In this document: piece by piece, positions 36,968 through 50,457 of the stretch
Numbering within the stretch: the stretch's first letter is position 1
Layout of the letters: each line of letters starts with the position of its first letter
DNA from: Eopsaltria australis
Lineage: Eukaryota > Chordata > Aves > Passeriformes > Petroicidae
Direction of reading: 5' to 3'
Assembly (NCBI GenBank): GCA_034509425.1
Contig: JAVTVJ010000490.1
Location: 434,001-498,000 of the forward strand
DNA: 64,000 nucleotides
Made by a program: the position numbers and the translations under genes
The notes under the pieces: generated by a model
Told to the model about the DNA's origin: nothing
What the model saw: the letters and a program-made list of their open reading frames with translations, nothing else
Database searches by the model: none

Positions 36968-38312
36968 TTGAGTTTAAAGGCAGCCTAAGGCCTGCTCAGC
37001 TGTAGATGCCTACTTTGCAATATCCAGAGTTACAGGAAATTAATCATTCCCCTAAGAACCTGCTCTTTCTTTGAAAGTATCCCTGAGGTAATTCCATAGC
37101 AGGTGGGAGACTATTACTCGCTGCCTTCTGTGTAAACAAAGGGGAAAGAGTTAATATCAGAAGTGAGATGGATTTGCAATTTTGCTGTTAATCTGTTCAA
37201 GGAGAGTGCTGGTGAGTTCATCCCTATGAACGTGGGTGTGAAATCTTTAGATGAATCCTCAGTATGAAGCTGCACTTCAGTGGGCATCAGGTCTTTGAGA
37301 TTTGTATCAGCTGAACACAAGATTTCTGTCTGACATGGGCAGCTTGTCTGAGCAATTTCTTGTGGGTTGTTAAATGTGCCTATACCTATGTATTGTATCA
37401 AAATACACACATAAAATACAAACTGAAATCTGGTTATTTTAGAAATCAGAAGTGTCATTATGCAGTAACCACTGGGTAAACTTTGAAATCTTTGAGTTCT
37501 AGGTTTTAGGAATATCATCAGTATTCTTGGCTGTCTTCTCTCCAGAAAAATCTATCTGTTCTCTTGTTTGAGTTAACTTGAAACTTTGCACAGATCTCCA
37601 TTTTCTTCATGGATAAATAAACTCAATTTATGCATTTATTTATGCAGGATGCTCACCAATTTTTTTCCCCTATTACTCCTAGGAGTTTTAAAAGTCTGGA
37701 GTTTTAGAGGAGGGAAATGCTATTTTAATGCCACAGTTGCCACCTAAAGTGCTTGTCACTTCTGCTTGGGTGAGTGCCCAGTTTACTCAGATGTGGCTGC
37801 TGTTCTCTCACATTGTTTTGATGGATTACTGTTCTTCTTTTACTTCAGTTTTTATGGAACCTTCTCAGATCCAAACATAAAATTCTCATTAGCAGAAAAA
37901 ATACAGTTTTTTAGGTTGCTATAAAATAGCTTGTTGTGCTACAAATCTCTGAGATACGTGATACAGAAATTCACCCAGTAGATGTACTTTTTTAAAAAGC
38001 AATTCTTCTTTACAGGATGACAATGAAAATTAATGTAGCTATACATGTTATTAAATTTTTGGCTATTATTTCCCTGACCTGGAGGATAAGATTTTATGAC
38101 CATTTTCAACAGAGAGACAGAGAGCTCAGGGGCAGCAGTGGAAACATTCACAGTAAAAATTGTTATGTCTTCTTTTTCTGTTAAAATCATCAGGATTTTA
38201 TCAACGTCCACTAGACAATGAAATAAACGTGTCTGTTTGATTGGAGAAAACACACAGTAAAGCAAAAATCTATGCAGCATTACATGGTATCTGTTACCTT
38301 GTTTTTCTGCAG

Positions 38313-38421
38313 TCCTGTAGTCCACAGATGGAACAAGCAAAGAACACTCGATTTTTGATCTGCATTGCAGATTTTAGAGCACTTTGTAACTCTTTATCTC
38401 ATTCCAGGAGGCCTGACTGTG
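38313..38421 (+). other. Speculative alternative internal exon (phase 0 to phase 1)
   Basis: The acceptor context is strong (TTACCTTGTTTTTCTGCAG) and the donor is TGTG|GTAGGT. The 109-nt interval is open in phase 0 and exits in phase 1, the same slot as beta exon 2. If joined to the common exon, a Cys in the segment FRALCNSLS would sit 25 residues before the TCWP Cys, the spacing of rodent beta. Similarity to beta exon 2 is faint (C-x-x-L-S). An open frame of this length is not rare by chance. Confidence 0.2.
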
Positions 38422-41191
38422 GTAGGTTATTTTAAGTCCACAATTTTGCAGTTACTTCTTGCTTCCAGTATTGCAATGAACAGAAATATTTTGTTCTGGT
38501 TAACTTTGTGTAGTTTAAAACTTTAAAAACTCATAGCAAAAGCAGAATCTGTGGAAGTTGAGGGGTGGATATTTTTACCTCTGTTCTATGTATGGTGAAA
38601 GATCAAAAATTAAATACTTTGCCAAGAATTCAAAGCCAATCACCAGAGGAATATCAGAACTTGATGCATTCTCTCTCTGCAGTACTTGGTTGGGACTGAA
38701 CCCAGAGCAATTAAAAGCAAGCAGCTGACATTTTTGCATTGCAAAAGTTTTAAATATTCCGTGGTAGCCTGGCAAGCCCACACACAACCTGAGAGCTTTT
38801 TAATTGATTGATGCAACTGCTCTTGCTTTCAGCTGCATCTCTTAAGTGTTGATATCTTCATTTCATCTTCTTCAGAAATGCTGAAGGCACAAAGGTGAAG
38901 CTCATAGTTGTAATCCATGCTGAAAGAATGGATTCCATTTGAATTTTTGGTAGCTGGTGTGAAGTTCCAGGGAATAGAAATAAAGATTCTGGTGAAGGGA
39001 ATGCTGAGGTGTTCACAATGAATAATGCAGTGACTTTTGGAAGCTCAAGTAAGGGCAGTGGAGATAACTTGTCCAACATCCCAGCATTAGCTGGAGCTGG
39101 GTTTGAAATTCCTGTCTCTCTGCCCTGTGCTCTAATAACCACTCTCTTCCTGTATGAAATGTGTCACTTACATATTTTGATATGGAGAAAATAGGATTTA
39201 AATGTTATGACACTGACAGTGGCTAGTGTGTTTTGTGCTGTAGAAACACCTTTATTCTCTACAAAAGATGGTATTTAAAGGGTTTTTATGGAGCATTGGG
39301 GAAGGTGATCAGCATTATAAAAACATCTGTCCTCTTTACTGTGGATAGAGCTGGTTATTGATATGGAAATGTTAATGGTGGGTGCTCTGGGTCGCCCTGG
39401 CTGTGGGTGTGTTTATAGGGTAAATATATTTGCTTAATTAGTTAATAGGCAAGGTGGGCAAGGCTGTCATGGGAGAGAATAAGGATGTGGGCAAGGCAAA
39501 AGTCTTACCTGAGCATGTTCAGCCTTTGTCTGATCTGAGCAGTAGCTGGAAAGTCTCAAACACGTGACCAAACCTGACAAGGAAAACTGAAACACAGTCC
39601 AAGTGAGTTATAGAAAGCTCTGGAGTCACTTTGGTCCTGGCAGACCCCACTGAAGTGTTGCAGAATATTCTGGCACAAAGCCTAGGAGGGGTCAGCTGTG
39701 GGATTTATCTCAAGGAGAGCTTGCCCAAACACCTCAGCACACGCAGTTACAGAGTTTAAGGTGTGACAGAAGTGCTGCTAACCCTGTTACCATGACAGCC
39801 TTGGGTCTATCCAGCCCTTCTCTTCCTGGAATCTCTTAGGGTGGCCGTGAATAAGCAGCAGAAGTGCTGCATTCCAGAGCTCGCTCTTTATTTCTCCTCA
39901 TGTCAGTGCAGTCTGAGTCAGGGTTTTCCTTGACCTTCTATGCCCTGCTCCTGAGACAGCAAAGAGTCAGCGCTCATTTGGAGATTTCACTGAATAGGGA
40001 GGGGCTGAGCAGTTGGGGTACAGATGAGTGTCTCTCTTTCCCCTCTTCTGCAGACTTTACCTGTACTCTCTTTCCTCTTCCTTCCTCCTCCTTCACAAAT
40101 TCTAGAGATGCAAGATGTCCATCTCTCACTCCATCCTCCTCCTTGGACCCTCAGGTCCTCCTTTACATCTTGTTGCAGATTTCTGGGTGTCCCCACCAGT
40201 CCTTATTCATTTTACAGAGCCTGCTGGGCTATTAGAAAGGTGGGGTTGGTGGAGATGAGGTGGCGCAGGATCCAGAGCTCTGAAGATGAGGGAAAGGATG
40301 GGTGTCTGGGACTTTTTTTTTTTAGTTTTTGTTCTCCTGCTGCCATTTCTGTACAAGCTCCGTGGTTTCAGACTTAATGGATAAGCAGCTGCTGCGGGAT
40401 ATTCCAACAAAAATTTTCTTTCAGTTCCCCTGATGTACTGAGGGGTTCCCAAGAAATAAATACAATTACAGGCAGAGTGTTTGCTGTTCCTTTCTGTTAA
40501 GGAATTCTCAACACAAATTCTAAAGACAATGATAATATAAAATTTCCCATAGGCAAAAACAAACTTTAAAAAAATTTTACTTAAAAGCTTAATAGTTCTG
40601 GTTGATTGTCATTGTCTAAGTGAAAGTAAACCAATTTTTACCATTAGGAAACTCCAAATCATACAGGTTTAGGAATGTGTTTCATTTTCAACAATTACTG
40701 CTAGTGAGTTAAAAAAAAAATCTTGATTTCCGTAAGTGAAAATGTTTTCCTTTAACAAGGGAAAAATTTTTGCAAGCTTGGAAAATACATTTATTAAAAA
40801 AAAATCATATTAAATCCATAAAGGAAAAAATGTCCTTAAAATCAATTTCTTCCCGTGAAGTCTAATCAGAAAATGATTAGAAAATGATTAGAGAGTCAGA
40901 GGCTTGCCTGAGTAAATTCAGACATTTCCACACTTCAAAATAATGAGGATAAAACTCACTCTCCACTGTGGATGCCTAAAATTAGGAGAGAATAATTCTA
41001 CCCCTCTTTTTTTATTGTCCTCTTGTCTGCTTACATTCACTTTAATGCAATTAAGGTATCATCAACATTTCATAGCCCTTGGCTTGCATTTTTGTGTGTT
41101 TCTCCAATAAACTGAGTGGTAAACATCCAAGGAAAATGCTGTTCTGAACAACAGGGGTTCAATTAGGGAAAGCAGCAAGTTCATTTTAAAG

Positions 41192-41456
41192 AATGATTCT
41201 AGAATTAGTGGAATCATTTGGGTGGAAAAGACCCTTACAATCATCAAATCCAGCCGTAAATCCAGCACTGCCAAGGCCAGCACTCAGCCATGTCCCCAAG
41301 TGCCACATCTACACCGTGACTCCACCACTTCCCTGGGCAGCCTGGCTCAATGCTTGCAATGCTTTTGATGAGGAAATTTTTCCTAATATCCAATCTAAAC
41401 CTCCCCTGGTGCAGCTGGAGGCCATTTCCTCTTGTCCTATCACTGCTACTTGGCAT
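41192..41456 (-). mobile_element. CR1 LINE 3' region
   Basis: GATTCTAGAATTAGTGGAAT, then AATCCAGCACTGCCAAGGCC, TTTTTCCTAATATCCAATCT and GGCCATTTCCTCTTGTCCTA are clear CR1 landmarks in reverse orientation. Confidence 0.9.
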
Positions 41457-42895
41457 ATAACATTTATTTTCCATTGCTGTGGGCTTCTGCTTCCACAATT
41501 TGTGTGCCTCTGAAGACCATTTCTGGTGATTCATAACGAAGGAATCTACTTTAATGTTGAAAAGACATCATTTTTGTGTCATTAGCGCACTTCAGTGCAG
41601 ATTATGTAGTTCAGAAACTTAAAGGAAGGGGCTGTTCAGACTTCTGGCTCCTTAGAGCTGGAATGGTTGGTAAAGTGCAGGCAGAATTCTTTGAAAACCT
41701 TTCAAAAACCATTTTGTCAGTAGTGAGAGGGACAGTTTGAGTCAGGTGATAAAGCCAAGGAAGGCTGGTTGTGTTGCTGCAGCTGGGAGAGGAGGACACA
41801 TCATGTCCAAAGGGAACAAGGATAAAAAAGATAAAAATGATTCAGAATCTGTTTCTGGCCTGTTCATGCTTCAATCTAAATATTTTGCCTTCCTGGAGAG
41901 GGCCAGGTCACCCAAGTGTCTGCCTGTCTCTGAACCAGGCACTGCTCTTTGCTAATTTACAGTCAGAGTACAGAAACAGGCATCTCCAGAGGGATGGCTC
42001 CTGTTAGGAGCAAATCTCAGAATAAAATAAATTGATTCATGAAGGCATTTGTATTCCTTGCTGGAAGGTTACCAGCTCTTCTTGGAAACCTTCGTTTTCT
42101 ATACCCAGCTCTTCGCAAATCCACGTAAACTTTGCATTCATAGATTCCCTGCTGCTTTTTCTTTGTTTTTACTGTTTCAGCCCATTAATGAAAACTTTTA
42201 GGAGACCAATGAGTTCTCATTTTCTGGGGTACTTCTTATCTCAGAGATGGAAACTCCGAATCTGTCTCGTGGTTATAAATCATTCTTTTATTGTTAGGAT
42301 TCATTTTCTCATTAGGATGGGATCTAGAAGCTAAACCAGATCAAGATGTCTCTTGGGATAAACACTGCAGGTCTCAACATAATCAGAATGGAGGAGAATG
42401 TTATCCTTTAAACAGTAAGAGTTTACAGTTGCTTCCCTTTGTATTTATCCTGGAAAGGATGTGTTTCAATGAGATTTTTCTGCTGTTAACTGCTGCTCTT
42501 AAAATTACATCAGTCCCAAACTGATGGGCTGGATTAACAGTACAAGTGTAAATGCTGGAAAGTTAAAGTCCCTTTGCTGTGCAAATGGAAGATACTCAGC
42601 AGAAAATCCCCAATCGCAGCACTTTGCAGTAGCTGGGTATTTTTTGAGTGCTTTGTAGGAACCTGGTGATTTTGAGTTCTTGGTCCTGAGCAGTTCAGCT
42701 CCTACTGGGTCCAGAAAATGGGGCAGAATGGGTTGGTTTAATGCTGTTGCTTAGCAGGTTGCTTTGTTACAGCTTCCCACATGCTCGAACACAGACCATG
42801 GATTTGTGAACTCAGCAGGTGCAGATACAGGACACAGCTCATTATTTCTAATTATTTCCTCTTAGTTGGTGCTATTGATTGGTAAAAACAAATTG

Positions 42896-43405
42896 TAGAA
42901 TCCTAGAATGGTCTGAGTAGGAAGGGATCTCAAAGACAATTTAGTTCTCCCGCTACCATGAGAAGGGACACCTCCCACTATCCCAGGTTGCTCCAAACCC
43001 TCTCCAGCATGGCCTTGGACACTTCCAGGGATCCAGGGGCAGCCACAGCTTCTCTGGGCAATCTGTGCCAGAGCCTCCCCACCCTCACAGGGAAGTATTT
43101 CTTCCCAATATCTAATCTAAACCTCCTATCTGGCACTGGGAAGCCATTCCCTCTTGTCCTGTCACTCCAGCTGCTGTGAAGACTTTTTCTTCATGTTTCT
43201 TGTTGGCTCCTTCAAGCACTGCAAGGCCACAGTTGGATCACCCTGAAGCTTTTCTTTTCCAGGCTGAACAATCCCAGCTGTCCCAGCCTTTCCTCCCAGC
43301 AGAGCTGCTCCATCCCTCTGATCATTCTGGTGCCTTCTCTGCACTCACTCCAACAGCTGCAGGTCCTTCCTATGCTGGGGACCCCAAGCTGGATACAGGA
43401 CATCA
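42896..43405 (-). mobile_element. CR1 LINE 3' region, longest copy in the window (about 510 bp)
   Basis: Begins AGAATCCTAGAATGGTCTGA and passes through ACACTTCCAGGGATCCAGGG, ATATCTAATCTAAACCTCC, CCTCTTGTCCTGTCACTCCA, CCTTTCCTCCCAGCAGAGCT and CTGGGGACCCCAAGCTGGAT. This is the reverse complement of the CR1 3' UTR and end of ORF2. It is the best preserved copy here. Confidence 0.92.
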
Positions 43406-44242
43406 TGCTTAGGAACAGGATTCCTATGTAGCCAAAATAAAATCATCACAGAAAATTGTACAAAAAATGAAAACCAAAGCACAGCCACAGTGGAAGTGTT
43501 CAACTCTGCACAGACTGAGGCTGTTTTTGCAGGAAAGATCTTCCAGGCCTGATTTCAGTTTTACTTTCCCTACAGATGGAATTCCTGTCCCTCAGTTCAG
43601 ACTTCTATAGCACAGACATATCTCAGGGAACAGGTCAGCCCAGGTTGTCTTTATTGTTAATGGTGAGAAAGAGACACTTTTGGAAGACAATTTATCTGAT
43701 CCAATTTAAGTGTCTCCTTTATGGTAGCAGAAATCATCCCTGACAGTCCACTGACTTCACTGAGTGGATCCCTCTTGACTTTTAAGGGAACCTGGAGAGT
43801 TCTGTGCCCCTGACAGCTCCTCTGCAGGCCATAAACTGAGACAAATGATCCCAGCCACATCAGCTGCAGCTCAGAGGAGTGCTGGCATGAGCAATGCCCA
43901 TCTATCAATTTTTTATGGACTACTTGGTTTATATTTTCTGCAAGTTTTGCCTCCAGCAAAGACTTTTAGGGAACATAATCCATAAAAACCAGTATAATTC
44001 TGCTGGGGAGGGGTGGTGTTTTCTTCTAAAACCATAAATTGCTTCTTATTCTCAGAAGTTTCTTAAAAGGATATGGTGATTTTTTATCTGAAGAGGGTAA
44101 ATTCTTTCATCTCCATAAAATAATTAGTTATATCAAATGAAACCATGGCTTTTTTGGTGTGGGGGAGCACTCAGTTACTGATTTCTTTAGAATTTTAATG
44201 TTAAACTCACAGGACTGTGTTTGAGGAATAACCTTGGCTCTT

Positions 44243-44290
44243 AATCATAGAATGGATTGCAAGGGACTTAAAAATTCATCTGGTTCCAAT
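44243..44290 (-). mobile_element. CR1 LINE tail fragment
   Basis: ATCATAGAATGGATTGCAAG, then GGACTTAAAAATTCATCTGG, is a reverse-oriented CR1 3' tail cut off at an AAT microsatellite. Confidence 0.7.
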
Positions 44291-44332
44291 GCAATAATAA
44301 TAATAATAATAATAATAACAACAATAATAATG
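44291..44332 (+). repeat. (AAT)n microsatellite
   Basis: About a dozen AAT units with an ACAACA interruption, directly after the CR1 tail fragment. It is likely to vary in length between individuals. Confidence 0.9.
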
Positions 44333-47300
44333 TGTATAAATAAATGAAATCTATAATTAAATCAAAACCTCTAAAAAAATAGAGATGGAAAGAGAATTCA
44401 GCTTAAAAGTTAAATATACATAATGGACAACCACAGTGAAGTCAGACACCTCAGGCTCCACTTTTAGGAATTTGCAAGTGTTGGAAAAGGTCTCCAACAG
44501 GTCAAACCTGGCCTTGAACACTTAGCAGCATCTAAAATTGAAGGATCCCAACCATTTATTTCATTCAGGAAACTTCAGATTTCAAAAAAAATCTAGGAAA
44601 CGGATGTAAATTCCAGCTCAGAATTTTATACCTTTGTTCTTCTGTCTACATTTTCTGTCACCTGGCAAACTAAAAAATCCGGTACAATTCAGACTGAATA
44701 ATTAAGGTGTAATTTAAATGACCCCTAGGATGTTTCAGCCCAAGTCTAGCTAATTTTATATTCAAAGGAAGAAGCAGAGTCACAGAGGCCAAGAAAATCC
44801 ATTTGTCCATTATCACTGGCATTTTTTCTATCTGTGTTAGACTATCTCAAAGGATTTGGCATAAAATGGCCACAGCCAGGGCTCTTTATTCAAAGCTACT
44901 TCTAATTCGTGGAAAATGAAGTATTTTCTGCCATGCCTGATGGGCTGGCTGGCTTATATCTCACTTAGAATTAGAAATATTCAGAGTAACTCAGAGAAGC
45001 TGTTCCAGGATTAATGGCAAAATCCTCATCATTCCCTGGCTGGTGGGGACAAAATTGATTTTGATTCAGGATATTCCTGAGAGTTTGGATGAGCTGTAGG
45101 TGACAGAGGTGTAGAGCAAAATTGAGTGAAGCAGGGCTCTACAGCTGTCTTTGCTTCATCACCAGGGAAAGTTCATCCCAAATTATTATTCTGGGGTGGT
45201 CAAAGCTACTTGGCTTTTATTCTGGTACTCGATACAGGCTTAAGAGAAGACAGGAAAAATCGTTGTGTTTCCACAAAATAATTTAGGTTTAACTAACTCA
45301 GCCCTTTTGATCAAAAAGAAGCAGGGGGAAAAGAAACAGTCAGAAATTTCCATTTGGCAACAGTCTGCAGGTACTCATAGCAGCGTGGGAAGAACATCCC
45401 TCTTCCCACAGGGGAATGGAAAACCTTAAACAATCTCCTCTTTCTGCAGGAGCAGCACTAATATGAAAAGGATAAGATGATTGATCCATCAAGAGCAAAT
45501 TGAACCAGCCCGGGAAATTGGTATTGAGGTGGGAAATAAGTTCGAAATGAGCTGGCAGAGGGCTGAAATCACACTCAGTTGAAAAAGGAATTGAGTTGTG
45601 CAGTGATTTTGGAGTGAAACGATGTGGCGTGGGGAGGAATGGGTGATGAAGGCAAACACTGCTGCCCATCTCAGACCCATCATCTCTTGTGCAGTTCATA
45701 AACTTGTGTGGGAAAGGAAATTTTCTCCTCAGGGAAATTAATCTCTTAGCTGTAGCAACACTTTTTGCTGCCAGAGACAGCTCCGTAAAATACATCTTTT
45801 TCCACATGTGGATCTCTGGATGAACCGGTGAACTCTTCCTGTTTTGACAGCTGCTGATCTTGCATTCAGGTAACCACAAGCAGGTTTTCCCTTGCTGTGT
45901 TTTTATACTCAATCAGACGTTTCCTTTGCAGTAATGAAGAATTAGGAGAGCCCTCCAGTGGCCGAGGGAAAGGGATGAGCTCTGGCAGAGAGCCAGACTA
46001 GCCTAGAAACCAGGGGCAGGGATATCTGCTGCATTTTTCAGAGGTAGGAACTTCCAGCCCTGTTAGGGATGACTTACACCCTGCTTACATTAGCCCTTTG
46101 ATCCAAAAGAATTCCACAGCACCTGAAAAACTCTGTGAGTGAAATGATGTGTGTATTCTTTCATTACTTCCATCTAAAAAACCACTATTTGTATGAAGGG
46201 GATAAACTGATAGCTTTTATACTCCATAACTTTACAGGAATTGAAAATGAAAAGAACTTGGTCCTCACAAAGGCAATTCTTAATATTCAGAATGCAACAA
46301 CTGCAAAAAAATCTCTTCAAAAGAACATTAATAATTATTATTTCTTCATTCTGTAGCCCCCACAGGTAAAGGTGTGATGACCAGGTCCTCGTTGCCTTAA
46401 ATTCTGCTGTAAATGATGATTCTGATGATCTTATTAACTAGGGAAGGGAAGAAATGATGAAAAATGATCTTTTTTCCAGGTATCAATCATAGATTTTGAC
46501 ATCTGCTTATGACAACTCGCAGTTAGCAATATCATGGATGAGGGGTGGTAGGAGATTTTGGAAGGCTAACGAGGAGATTTGATGAGTCCAGAAGAGAAGC
46601 ATCACTTGCTTAGCAATAAGATGTTGTTACCTTCCCTTTGCAATTGAGTGTGAGAGCATGGGAGTGACAAAATGTTTAATGAGAATGTTGCGTGTTTTCC
46701 CCAATCTCATTCTTTAATATTCATTGGGGTGAGACGTGCAGTTTCCCAAATAAAAACCACATTAACACATCCTGGGGAAAGAAACCCAGCTGTGCTGTCA
46801 AGCAGATTGGGAGTGCCACACTTCCCAGGATTAATTTGTTGCTGCACCTGTTATTAAAATATCTATCCCATTATCAGCTCGACTTGATGACATTTACCCA
46901 TATTTGCATCTATGCTGAAATAAATCTGTTTCAATGTTGGTGTTTATTTCAGTTTTCAGCTGTTTTGCTTTGAATTCTTGTGGATTGATTTGTGGCTTTT
47001 GTAAAAATCCGCTGTAAGCAGTGCTGATGCAACTAGTTATAGATTGAGATCTGCATGTCCAAAGTCTTGATAAGAACAGGAAAAAACTTGAGTTTTGAGG
47101 CTTTAAACTGTTTTCCAAGGTTTATACCTACTGTGAAAGTTCTTAGCTATAAAATTGACACAATTTAGAGGTGCCTCAAAATACATGATTTAGAATAACA
47201 GGATTCTCTACACTTTATACAAGATCATTACAATTCAAAGAAAAACACAGTATTTGAGCAAATATGTGCGCATTTCAAAGCAGCATTAAAGTCCTAATTT

Positions 47301-50300
47301 TCAATTTCTGCCTGACAGGTAAATAAAACTCCAGTACCCATCTCAGGTATGTAATGTGTTGGCAAGTGAGAGCTCTTTCCAAAGTACAAATGTATCTTAG
47401 GGTGAGTAACATCCTACCAAGTAGAATATCTAAGAGTTGTAAATTTGAAGAAGGTATTTGTCTCCAAATTAAATGAGTCATCATTCTCTGGAAGTGCCCA
47501 TTTCCCTGGAGACTGTTAGAGAACCTGGTTTAGTCTAGACACCCAAATTTCAGGTGGTTGGAATTAGGGGAGATGAATCCCTCTGGACCTCTCAAATACC
47601 CTGAACTGTGCAAGACCTGAGGGACCCTGAGCTGCAGAATCAGAAATGCTGGCCCTGGTGGTAAAAACATCAAAGGGTAGTGAGTCAAGCTAGGGAGGGG
47701 ATCTGGAGAGGGACTTTTTTTTATCCTAGGAGGTATCCAAAATTATGTGAGGTCACTGATTCCAGACACAGGCACAAACTATTGCAACAGAATTAATGTT
47801 CTGATATCCACTCTGCTCTTCTGGGGCTGCAAACGTGTGTGGTAGCAGTTTGAAATCACAGATCAGGCATTTATTACATTCTTTTTCCTTGGTTATCATG
47901 GCCATAATAATATTATGATAATCCATTTTCATGCCTAATCATTCCAGCTGGTGTCTGGTGTGACTGGATCCTCCTCACTGTCTGGTGAAAATGATGTGTT
48001 TGAGAACTGCTGGCACAGTTCTCAGAGTCAGTATTCTGCTCAGGATTCCTTCCCCTTCATTTCCAGTGGTTTTCTCTGGTGTTTGCTGAGTGTCCCAGAG
48101 TCCTTACAATAATCAGGAGGCTGACAGAGAGATGCAGATCTATTACACAGTGTTTGTGTTGTATTGATTTCCTCTGGTAAATAATTGCATTAACCTGAAG
48201 ACATGGAATCTCTAAACATAATGCTGCTGGCATTGTGATAGTCCTGTCCTAACAGGACATTTTCCTTCTCATATTTATTCCTGATGTGTTTAACTTCAAA
48301 TGTTTTTGTTTGCTCTCCCATGAAAGGATAGGCCCAAAGTCATGGGGTTACAGCTGCCAAATGCCCCAGGGAGATGAGGTGGGCCAGTGGGGAAGAGCTC
48401 AGCAAACAATTTGATCTTTGTTCTGGGCATCTGGAATGGGATTAATCTGATTAATGCAGACATTTACATCAATCCAAATTGGTTCCTCTTACAGGCAGCA
48501 AAGATCTACTCAGGGTATTGGTTAGAGCTGAGGACAAAATCAATCTCATCAGGTGAATCTCCTTGCAGAAGTTCTTATATTTTTTTTCTGTTGGCTGCAC
48601 ACCTCAGTTAATTGGCATTTCTGGAAACATTTGCACTGGAGATACCATAAGAGATGTGATGGGTCCAAAACTTGTTTCCTCTCTGAGGGAGTTACAAACA
48701 TAACAGTTCAGCTAAGGGGAGAAAATGGTCAGGAAAACTTTAGTTGCTCTACAAGGCTACTACTTGTGCTACTTTTTGTGTTTCAGGAGGTTTCCCACAT
48801 TTATGAATTACTTAAATTAGGTAACCCAAGGAATAAAAATTTACTACATAGAGTAAAGCCTAAGTAATAATAGTGAAAGACTCCCTGTGACATGATGCTG
48901 GTGGGATTCTTCCCTTTTTTGACAGGCTCAGTTTTTGGCCAGCCTGATATCCACAGGTGTCCCAGAACATTTGAGATTCCTGAGGGCAAAATGTTTGCCC
49001 TGTGGCTGCTGCTTCAGAAGGGATGGATCTTCCCAAGGCCCTGAGTTTCTCTGCCAGCTTCGTGTGGCTATTCCAGATATGCTGGAGTACCTCACATCTT
49101 GCACGTCACACACTTTTGGGCTGTTGAATCAAAATCCAAATCCTTCTTGCCTATAAATGGCAGCTTTGATAACTCATGGGAAGCAGAGTCAGAGCGATCT
49201 TGAGAGTTGGCAACTCTGCAGTTTTTCAATCTGTTACAAGTCCTGGATTTTCCACTTGGTTTGTGCCCAAAGGAGCACAGGAGCCATTAGCCCAGGGTCC
49301 CAAAGCCAGACTGATGGTGTTTCTCAAAGCAAACCCAAGGAAACCTGAGTTGGATGGTTTAAAACTGGGAGTCACAACACTGTAGCTGCCATGTGTGCTG
49401 GGCCATGAAGTCAGGGCCCAGATCCCAAAGGATTAATTCTCCTGTTTCTTCTGTTAAAGTTGCTTAGGAAGCCCTGCTGATTAGATCATGGCCATTTGGA
49501 GCAGGCTGGTTTTGTTTGGTGGCACCTGATTTGGATTATTTTCAGGGCTGGGATACTGGGCAGCATGATCATTTGTTATTTCTCTCTCTTCCTGCTTTCT
49601 GAGCTACCTGATGTTTCAAAATCAGTCATCATGCGATGCCTGAGAGTTTCCAGAGGAAATGAGGGATTGACTTCTGAACATTTTGGTGTCTTTTGTTTCT
49701 GTGCATGCTCCCAGCTGATGATGCATGGGATGACAACTCAGACCCTTCCAGCATGCACTGAAAGGCAGCACAACAAAGCAGAGTGCGAGGCAGGGAGAGC
49801 AGAAGTTTAGCATATCCTGAATTTAAACCAAGGAATTTTGTGGCTGATGTGTTGTGAGGAGAACAGGGCAAAACCCCTAAATCTTTACATCCTTTTTGGC
49901 AGTGGTCCCATTTTACGTAACAGAAAGGGTGGGACCAATGACACACATCATCATGGCCATCATTTGTTCGGATGGGACTTAACCCCCCTTATTTTTTTTA
50001 TTTTTAGTGCTTATGCTGTAAGCAGAGCACCAGGCCACTGCCAGGCTTAGATAAATACATCAAATGGGTTCCTTTGTGTTCTTGTGTGTGTGTGAAGCAC
50101 TGGCTCTGAATTTGACCCTGTATAAAATCAGAGTTATTCAGAAACGTTGCTGTGCTCTTATCCAGTAGGTGATATTCTGCACATTCATCCAAACCAGCTC
50201 ACTTCAAGAAAAATAACTCTGGCAGTTTATTAGTGTGTCAAGGTTGGTTCTTTTGTGTGTTTTGTGTTCTTGTAATCTCCCTGCAGTGTCTCATCATTTG

Positions 50301-50410
50301 TCTCATGTAACATGATTCACTCACACGAGTTTTGTAGCTGTAGAGAATGACAAGTGTATTAATGTGCCAAAAGAAATATATTGATGGTATATTGGAAATA
50401 CATTGATTTG

Positions 50411-50457
50411 ACAGCATAAATAATAAATGGCTGAAAGCCATTTGTTATTTATGCTGT
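50411..50457. repeat. Near-perfect inverted repeat, 22-bp arms, 3-nt loop
   Basis: The left arm is 50411-50432, the loop GAA is 50433-50435 and the right arm is 50436-50457. The arms pair at 21 of 22 positions, and the exception would be a G-U pair in RNA. The loop is too tight for a typical microRNA precursor. No flanking transposon was recognised. Confidence 0.9.

Noticed and set aside
45340..45912. A 190-codon minus-strand open frame
   Set aside because: No recognisable domain, no start or splice context, and ordinary intronic composition. One frame of this size in 64 kb is within chance expectation.
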